DNA from: Lolium rigidum
Lineage: Eukaryota > Streptophyta > Magnoliopsida > Poales > Poaceae
Direction: 5' to 3'
Assembly: GCF_022539505.1 (NCBI RefSeq)
Contig: NC_061513.1
Span: 348,483,696-348,547,695, forward strand
Length of the DNA: 64,000 nt
Shown: positions 56,868 through 64,000 of the stretch, one piece after another
Numbering within the stretch: the first letter of the stretch is position 1
How the letters are laid out: every line of letters starts with the position of its first letter
Notes under the pieces: model-generated
Databases searched by the model: none
What the model was told of the DNA's origin: nothing
Seen by the model: only the letters and a program-made list of their open reading frames with translations
Translations under genes and position numbers: made by a program

Positions 56868-58633
56868 TGTTGGAGATATGCCCAAGAGGCAATAATAAAG
56901 TGGTTATTATATATCTTCATGTTTATGATAAATGTTTACATACCATGCTATAATTGTATTAACCGAAACATTGATACATGTGTGTTATGTGAACAACAAG
57001 GAGTCCCTAGTAAGCCTCTTGTATAACTAGCTTGTTGATTAATAGCTGATCATCGTTTCGTGATCATGAACATTGGATGTTATTAATAACAAGGTTATGT
57101 CATTGATGAATGATGTAATGGACACACCCAATTAAGTGTAGCATAAGATCATGTCATTAAGTTATTTGCTATAAGCTTTCGATACATAGTTACCTAGTCC
57201 TTTCGACCATGAGATCATGTAAATCACTTATACCGGAAGGGTACTTTGATTACATCAAACACCACTACGTAAATGGGTGGTTATAAAGGTGGGATTAAGT
57301 ATCCGGAAAATATGAGTTGAGGCATATGGATCAACAGTGGGATTTGTCCATCCCGATGACAGATAGATATACTCTGGGCCCTCTCGGTGGAATGTCGTCT
57401 AATTAGCTTGCAAGCATATGAATGGTTCATAAGAGATGACATATCGCGATACGAGTAAAGAGTACTTGTCTGGAGACGAGGTTGAACGAGGTATAGAGAT
57501 ACCGATGATCAAACCTCGAACAAGTAAAATATCGCGTGACAAAGGGAATCGGTATCGTATGTTAATTGTTCAGTCGATCACTAAAGTCATCGTTGAATAT
57601 GTGGGAGCCATTATGGATCTCCAGATCCCGCTATTGGTTATTGGTCGGAGAGAAGTCTCAACCATGTCTACATAGTTCGCGAACCGTAGGGTGACACACT
57701 TAAGGTTTGATGTCGTTTAAGTAGATATGGAAATATGGAATGGAGTTCGAAGTTTTGTTCGGAGTCTCGGATGGGATCCAGGACATCACGAGGAGGTCCG
57801 GAATGGTCCGGAGAATAAGATTCATATATAGGAAGTCATTTTCTAGGTTTGAAAATGATCCTGTATTTTTTTCTGGAAGGTTCTAGAAGGTTCTAGAAGA
57901 GTCCGGAAGAAATCAGCATGGAAGTTGGAGTCCCAGAGGGACTCCACCCACCTTGGCCGGCCAGCCTAAGGGAGGAGGAGTCCCAAGTGGACTCCTCCCC
58001 ATGGTGGCCGGCCACCCCACCAAAGGAAAGGGGGGAGTCCCACTCCCCCTAGGTTTGGTCATATGGAAGGTTTTATGTTGGGGTCTTATTCGGAGACTTT
58101 TGACCTAATCTTTGGGGTTTTTCACCTATATAAAGAGAGGAGGGGAGGGGCTGGCCGGCCACTCTTGCCACCACCTTGGCCGCACCCCTTTGAGGGCCGG
58201 CTCCCAAGCCCCCTCTCCCAAACCCTAGCTACCTCTCCTCCACATACAACTCCCGCATACGCTTAGGCGAAGCCCTGCCGGAGTTCTCCACCATCACCGC
58301 CACCACGCCGTCGTGCTGCCGGGATTCCAAGGAGAATCTACTACTTCCGCTGCCCGCTGGAATGGGGAGAAGGACGTCGTCATCAACACCGAACGTGTGA
58401 CCGAGTACGAAGGTGTTGCCCGATTGTGGCACCGTAGAGATCTTCTACGCGCTTTTGAGAGCGGCAAGTGATCGTCTACCGCTGCAACGAGAGCCTCCTC
58501 TTGTAGGCTTTGGAAATCTTCAAGGGTTAGTCTCGTTCATCCCCTCGTTGCTACCGTCTTCTAGATTGCATCTTGGCTTGGATTGCGTTCTCGCGGTAGG
58601 AATTTTTTGTTTTCTATGCTACGAATCCCATCA
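56868..58633 (+). repeat. 5' LTR of Copia B
   Basis: 1766 bp, TGTTGGAGATATGCCC to CCCATCA. Homologous along its length to the Copia A LTR. Confidence 0.9.
58127..58134 (+). promoter_or_regulatory. TATA box of Copia B LTR
   Basis: TATATAAA within 'ttcacctatataaagagagg'. Confidence 0.68.
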
Positions 58634-58634
58634 G

Positions 58635-58646
58635 TGGTATCAGAGC
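58635..58646 (+). promoter_or_regulatory. Primer-binding site of Copia B
   Basis: TGGTATCAGAGC, exact initiator tRNA-Met type, one base after the LTR. Confidence 0.9.
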
Positions 58647-60570
58647 CGTGTCTATGCATAGATTGGTTGCACGAGTAGAACACAAGTGTTTTGTGGGCGT
58701 TGATGCTTTGTTGTCTTTAGTTCGAGTACTTTGCATCTTTGTGGCATGGTGGGATGAAGCGGCTCGGGCTAACTTTACATGACCGCGTTCATGAGACTTG
58801 CTCCACGTTCGACGTGCAACTTGTATTGCATAAGTGGCTTTGCAAGTGTCTGTCTCTCCCACTATAGTGAAGATTCAATTTACTCTTTCTATTGACAACA
58901 CTAGTATCACCTTTGTGGTTCATGTTCGTAGGTAGATTGGATCTTACTCGAAAACCCTAAACCACGTAAAATATGCAAACCAAATTAGAGACGTCTAACT
59001 TGTTTTTGCAGGGTTTGGTGATGTGATATGGCCATGATGTGATGATGAATATGTATGAGATGATCATTATTGTATTGTGGCAACCGGTAGGAGCCTTATG
59101 GTTGTCTTTAAATTTTATGTTGAGTAGTATTTCAAAGTAGTTGTAATAGTTGCTACATGAGGTGAACAACCATGAAGACGGCGCCATGGACCTTGACGCT
59201 ACGCCGACGATGATGGAGATCATGCCCATTGATGATGGAGATCATGTCCGTGCTTTGGAGATGAAGATCGAAGGCGCAAAGACTAAAGGGCCATATCATA
59301 TCACATATGAATTGCATGTGATGTTAATCCTTTATGCATCTTATTTTGCTTAGAACGCGACGGTAGCATTATAAGATGATCCCTCACATTAATATCAAGA
59401 CAATAAAGTGTTCTCCCCTCGTATGCACCGTTGATATAGTTCGTCGTTTCGAAGCATCTCGTGATGATCGGATTTGTTAGACTCAACGATTACATACAAC
59501 GGGTGTAAGCCATGTTGCACACACGGAATACTTGGGTTTGCTTGACGACCTAGCATGTACAGACATGGCCTCGGAACACAGGAAACCGAAAGGTTGAACA
59601 CGAGTCATATGGATGATATGATCAACATGTTGATGTTCACCATTGAAGCTACATCATCTCACGTGATGATCGGTTTTGGTGTAGTGGATTTGGATCGTGT
59701 ACTACTTAACAACTATGAGGGATGTTGTATTAAGTGGGAGTTCATTAGTAATTAGATTAAAACATGAACTCATTATCATGAACATAGTCTGAGTAGTATT
59801 TTGAATTAATTTTGTAGTATTGGCATCCGTTTTCTACCATGTGCTAGTCTTGTAATTGAGATAGAAATACTGTTAAGTCTGACAATAAACTTTATGGACT
59901 GGTACCGTATTGTTAAAGAATCAAGAAATGATTAAATCCTATTGCAAAATTTTAGTAAACCTCACATTGTTGATTCAAAGAACTTTGATTTCAATTAGTA
60001 CCTAAAGTTATCTTGTCTCCGTGAAACTTGAAGTTCAAATCTGTTTGAAAAGTAAGGAGTTGAAAATTTAGTTTTTAGAAATAATCAAGGTATGAGATAT
60101 ATGTGATATCTAAGACCTTATTGCAAGATGATAGAATATAATTTGGTGAGACTACATAAACTCATAAGTTTTATGGGAATGTACAAAGGTTGAATACGCA
60201 AGGCGCCCCAATCCTCCAACTATTGGGGCACTAACGATATTCGCATATCCATAAAGTGATCGTCCTTAGTATGCACCGTTGCTAAGACTCGTAGTTTCGT
60301 AGCATCACGTGATGATCGGGTGTTATAGATTCTACGTGTGCATACAACGGGTGCAAGCCAGTTTTGCACATGCGAATACTAAGGTTAAACTTTACGAGCC
60401 TAGCAGATATGGTCTCGGAAAGTCGTCATGATGGATAAAATTATGAGTGAAATTATTCATCATATTACAAAGTTACTAATAGTGAAATCTGGAACACTTG
60501 TCATATGATGATCAACTTCAAAATAAGAACCTCAAGGTTATTGGTATTTGACCAACAAACCTAGAAGTTA
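58647..60570 (+). other. Leader of Copia B with duplicated module
   Basis: Non-coding. The module 'gcaccgttg...cgtgatgatcgg...acaacgggtg' occurs at about 59425-59535 and again at about 60273-60385, while Copia A has it once (6799-6910). Sequence between the copies (59760-60260) has no counterpart in A and occupies the place of gag. Confidence 0.7.
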
Positions 60571-62469
60571 TTGAAGGTGAAGTGTTTTCTGAGAATGAGG
60601 AAAGCTAAAAGAGAAACTACAAAAGATATTTTGGCAGAAAGAAAGAAAATACTAGAAAGTCTAGCTCAGGTGTATATAAATGATATACATGTTATGGATG
60701 TATTCCTCGTTTGGTCACACAATGAAATTCTTGGGTATTTGTACCATACTGGTTGGTATGAAGTGTCATACAAAACAACGCAATACAAGAATACAATGGC
60801 CTAAGTGACTGACAAGGAATATGATAGGAATGCACGTCTGGAACAAAAATAAAGTGTTATTATGTTCATCGTTGGCATTTTATCTAGCCCTTAGAATTTA
60901 TAATAAAGAACTTAATAATTGTTATTTTGCTCTGGTAAAATGAAAACAAAGAGTTGTTCAAATTATGACATTACTCCATGTACGATAGATAAGTTATTAT
61001 AAATCTTAATGGTGAAACACACACACATAATACTGACGCTAAAATACCATAAGGCAAATGATTTGAACTCCACTTATTTGTGGAACCGCCATTTAGGTCA
61101 TGTTGGAAAGGAACGCATGAAGAAACTCCATGCAAATGGATTATTGGATTCATTTGATTTTTGAATCATTTGGCGCTTGCAAATCTCTTCTAAAAGGAAT
61201 GACCGAAGTACCGTTCATAGGCCAAGATTTGAACGGGCAACTAACTTAGTGGAAACATACATAATGATGTATATGGTTCACTGAGCATAGTTGTGTGCGG
61301 GAGATTCTTCTACTTCATGAAAACTTCAAACAATGAATTGAGTATATATATGTGGATATATTCGATAAGGAAGAAGTTTGAAACATTTGAATGGATTCAA
61401 TTAAATTTCAGCATGAAGTGGAAATCATCGTAATAGAAAAGTCAAATATCTATGATTAGATCATGGTGGAAATATTTGAATTACGAGTTTTAGCGAACAT
61501 CTAAGAGAGTCATGAAATTGTTCTACAACTCACATTTCTTGGATTATCATAATGATGATATAGTATCCGAGAGATGTATCCAAACCTTGTTGGGTTAATA
61601 ATGAGATAAAAAATAAAATGATGCCATTATATTTTGGTGGATTATGCTTAAGCGACTACCACTTTTACACTAAATAGAGCATCATCATGATCCGTTGAAA
61701 TGACACCATACAAGTTATGGCATGGGTATAAAACCTAATAGTCCTTTCTTTAAATTTTGATCTAAGAGTTTACAACCAAAATCGGATGAATATCTTTGTT
61801 GGTTATCCCAAAGTATTGATTGGGAATTCTTTCCACTATGGATACAAAGACAAAAGTGTTTGTCAATGTTTCTTATTTATTTCCAAGAAATTGTTTCTAG
61901 CGAATTATTTGAGTGGGAGGACAATAGAACTTGATAAAGTTTTATGAACCTGAGCATAATGATCAGAGTAGCACAACATCGGAATTGGTTCTGGAAGCAG
62001 CCACAACAATCATGGCTCTCATGACTACAAAGTGGTTTAGCCATGGAGATCAAAGTACACATTGAACCTTGTAGGTATGGTTTACTTTGTGATCAAATAA
62101 ATGATTTGTGGACAAAGGATTGTTTTTGAACAATGATAAACCAACTACAAACAAAGAAATTATGATGGGCCCTGACTCCGTTAAAATGGCTATACGCCAT
62201 GAAATCCAAGATAGATGAATACTTTTTGAAAGTAAATGAATCTATAAAATTGATGGACTTGGATGAAATATCATAGAAGAAGCTCGACTTGTCGAAAAGT
62301 TGTTTACGACAAAGTTCAAAGAATTGACTACGATAAGATTAGATCTTCCGTAGCAATGCTTATAGTCTATGTGGATTATTCTAGTAATCGCTACATATTT
62401 CTTTTATGAGATATGCTAGTAGGATGGCAAAATACATTACTTAACAGAAGTGCGTATTAAAAGTGTATA
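60571..62469 (+). pseudogene. Copia B pol remnants
   Basis: Degenerate traces in order. Protease region about 60571-60800 (in-frame stretch ending near DVFLVWSHN, lacking a readable D-T-G). GAG-pre-integrase at about 61075-61190 (LWNRHLGHVGKERMKKLH). Integrase traces about 61380-61900, and the start of reverse transcriptase about 62165-62400. Stops and indels are frequent, and the 3' half is removed by Gypsy J. Confidence 0.7.
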
Positions 62470-62510
62470 TGTCGGGGGGAAGACCCCGGGTAGGGCAATG
62501 GACACAGAGC

Positions 62511-62653
62511 AGCCGGCTGGCCACTGGCCGGCTCGCGGCAAAGGCCGGCTGAGGAGCAGCCGGCTGGCGCCGTGGCCGGCTGGTCCGGAAGCCGGCTGGC
62601 TCTAGGTCCTGGCCGGCTGGCTACGGCCGCCAATGCGTAGCTGGGCCGGCTTC
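62511..62653 (+). repeat. GCCGGCTGG-rich minisatellite in Gypsy J LTR
   Basis: Eight occurrences of GCCGGCT, mostly (A/G)GCCGGCTGG, at irregular 10-25 base spacing near the start of U3. Confidence 0.85.
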
Positions 62654-63008
62654 TACAAGCCATATCCGACTAGGGGTTTGTACCTCAGACCGACTCGAGG
62701 CTGGCGAGTCTTGCACTGGAAGGAACCGGGTTGGTGATCCGGGTTCCCAAAGTCCACGCTGACTTGCACTGTGGAGCAATAGTGCCACGCGCCGGACAGG
62801 CCATCATGGCCTACGGCAATCCGTACTGGCCACAGTGGCTGATGGCGACAGGGACACCTCCTCTCCATACCGCTGACCTCGGCAGCCGGATGGGACAGGA
62901 CATGAGGCCTCAACGGCTCCTGACGTCACCGCCTCGGGAAGGAGCGGAAGCCGGAGCCGGCCAAGCCGGCCAGTAAACTATAGGGTCTTATATGTAAAGT
63001 GCCGGTGC

Positions 63009-63017
63009 CTATATAAG
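63009..63017 (+). promoter_or_regulatory. TATA box of Gypsy J LTR
   Basis: CTATATAAG within 'ggtgcctatataagccgc', about 325 bases before the LTR end. Confidence 0.7.
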
Positions 63018-63337
63018 CCGCACTACCCCCTCTCGTGTAGGGGATCGATCATTCTCACTTCATTCCACCCTTAGCGCTGCCCTATGAGAGAGACCATCGT
63101 CTCCCTTAGCCTCCTAGGAGCAGCCGGACACAGCTCTAGGAGCACCATTGTATTGTGTGATCATCATATACACTCTAGCAGGAGTAGAGGTTTTACCTCC
63201 ATCGGAGGGCCTCGAACCCGGGTACGTCGCCGTGTCGCTCGTCCCCATACCCGCATCCGGATACCGCCGTGAGATCCCTCAGGAACCACCTTTGATTAGC
63301 CACCCTATGGCATATGCCGTGACGATACCACGACATT

Positions 63338-63355
63338 TGGCGCCCACCGTGGGGC
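63338..63355 (+). promoter_or_regulatory. Primer-binding site of Gypsy J
   Basis: TGGCGCCCACCGTGGGGC, the primer-site type common in grass Gypsy elements of the RIRE2-like kind. I do not assign the tRNA. Confidence 0.75.
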
Positions 63356-64000
63356 ATTCAGCGTCCGCGGCCGGTGTCTTCATCCGGACGGGCCTCACCA
63401 TCACCACCGGCGAGCGGGTCGCTTCAGGCTTGATCTGGAGATTCGGCTCCCTCGACTGCAGCAGCAACAACGTTGGCTGCTTCGCCGACAGGCCATTCCC
63501 TGCCGGCGGCGACATCATCAGCTTCGGCGGCTTCGACGTCTACGTCGCTACCGTCGCGCCACCGCGCTATCCGCGCCAGATCCTGCGCTGCGCAAGCCCT
63601 CCCCTGGAGCCGGCGCCAGCCTCACCGCGGCCAGCCCCTGCATCATGCACGAGGTCATGGCAGCCGGCGACGAGCAGCCCGCCAAGTCCACACGCGTTCG
63701 CGGCCCCGACCTGGAGCGCAACGTCGGCGGGCATGCATCCGCATCAGGCGCAAAGCCGCCACCACCACCACCCCGGCTGGAGCAAGTCCGGGCAAAGTTG
63801 AGCACTCCGCTCACAACCGGTGCCGGCGCCGACGTCGCCACTGTCGAGGCAGACCTGGAGGCGCACCGCGTGCTCCTCCTCAAGCAGACTGAGGAGCTGG
63901 CTGCTGCTAAGCGCCAGTAGGACATCACCCAGCGCGAGTACAACCGCGCCCACGGCCTCACCCCAGGCGGCGACAACCCCAGCCGAGCCGGCCAGATCCG
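63356..64000 (+). pseudogene. Gypsy J gag-like region, partial and frameshifted
   Basis: Two successive frames carry protein-like sequence. The first is open until 63801 (protein-like part about 63360-63580, FGGFDVYVATV). The second begins MHEVMAAGDEQPAKS at 63645 and includes polyproline PPPPPPRLEQVRAKL and a helical LEAHRVLLLKQTEELAAAK, ending at TAG 63918-63920. It then continues after the stop with REYNRAHGLTPGGDN to the window edge. This matches the N-terminal part of grass Gypsy gag. The TAG probably replaces CAG. No nucleocapsid or pol is in view. Confidence 0.65.

Larger units (their letters stand above)
56868..62469 (+). mobile_element. Copia B: BARE/Angela-like Copia element, heavily decayed, 3' end missing
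   Basis: 5' LTR 56868-58633, primer site 58635-58646, leader, then strongly degenerate pol remnants to 62469, where Gypsy J begins. Much older-looking than Copia A, since no pol domain keeps an open frame. No gag body is recognised; leader-like sequence runs to about 60560. Confidence 0.87.
62470..63335 (+). repeat. 5' LTR of Gypsy J
   Basis: 866 bp, TGTCGGGGGGAAGACC to ATACCACGACA, two bases before the primer site. Confidence 0.88.
62470..64000 (+). mobile_element. Gypsy J: 5' LTR and start of gag, runs off the window
   Basis: LTR 62470-63335 with inverted ends TGTCG/CGACA, primer site 63338-63355, then a GC-rich gag-like region. Inserted into Copia B; the five preceding bases gtata may be its target duplication. 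Base composition is strikingly GC-rich compared with B. Confidence 0.87.

Overview
This window looks like intergenic DNA from a large-genome grass, most likely subfamily Pooideae (Lolium/Festuca/Avena or Triticeae type). The evidence is the dense nesting of LTR retrotransposons: Copia LTRs of the 'AGATATGCCC(A/T)(A)GAGGC' type, as in the barley and wheat BARE/Angela group, and Gypsy LTRs beginning TGATACGTC with tRNA-Asp primer sites. A CACTA DNA transposon of the TNP2/Transposase_24 kind is also present. I found no ordinary host gene, tRNA, rRNA or CRISPR array. Two 100-N assembly gaps lie at 10617-10716 and 33547-33646.

Layout, left to right. 1-4233 is a Gypsy-type fragment with a TATA box. 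4234-10553 is Copia A: 5' LTR, PBS, broken gag, and pol cut off in reverse transcriptase. After the gap, 10717-13809 is the 3' part of Gypsy G (+). 13810-51082 is one CACTA transposon split by insertions. Its pieces are 13810-16602, 22776-23562, 31671-32876 and 45454-51082, and its right terminus is visible at 51082. Its insertions are F (16603-22770, TSD gccgg), H (23563-31665, TSD cattt) and D (32877-45448, TSD gtact), all on the minus strand. Within D's first LTR sit K (33453-35099, TSD tagac) and E (35708-42585, TSD ggcaa). 51083-51886 is Gypsy I, the target of the CACTA. 51887-56867 is element C, a gag/coiled-coil element with a Copia-type primer site. 56868-62469 is Copia B, inserted in C. 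62470-64000 is the 5' end of Gypsy J, inserted in B.

The CACTA element appears to carry three plus-strand genes: a TNP2 transposase; a multi-exon Transposase_24/Ulp1-like gene whose first intron holds H and D; and a small reading frame encoding an RNase H1-type hybrid-binding domain followed by a membrane segment. D, E, F, G and H form one modular family of non-autonomous Gypsy elements. They share U3, the polypurine tract and a non-coding 3' half. H carries only gag-protease, whereas D, E and F carry a short acidic ORF just downstream of the primer site.

A data-quality point affects everything else. Paired LTRs differ mostly at CAG/CTG trinucleotides, often by one-base insertions (CAG/CAAG/CGAG, CTG/CTCG). 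Many apparent frameshifts in all element types fall on the same motif. This looks like a systematic read error at methylated CHG sites, so many 'pseudogene' calls here may be partly artefactual.
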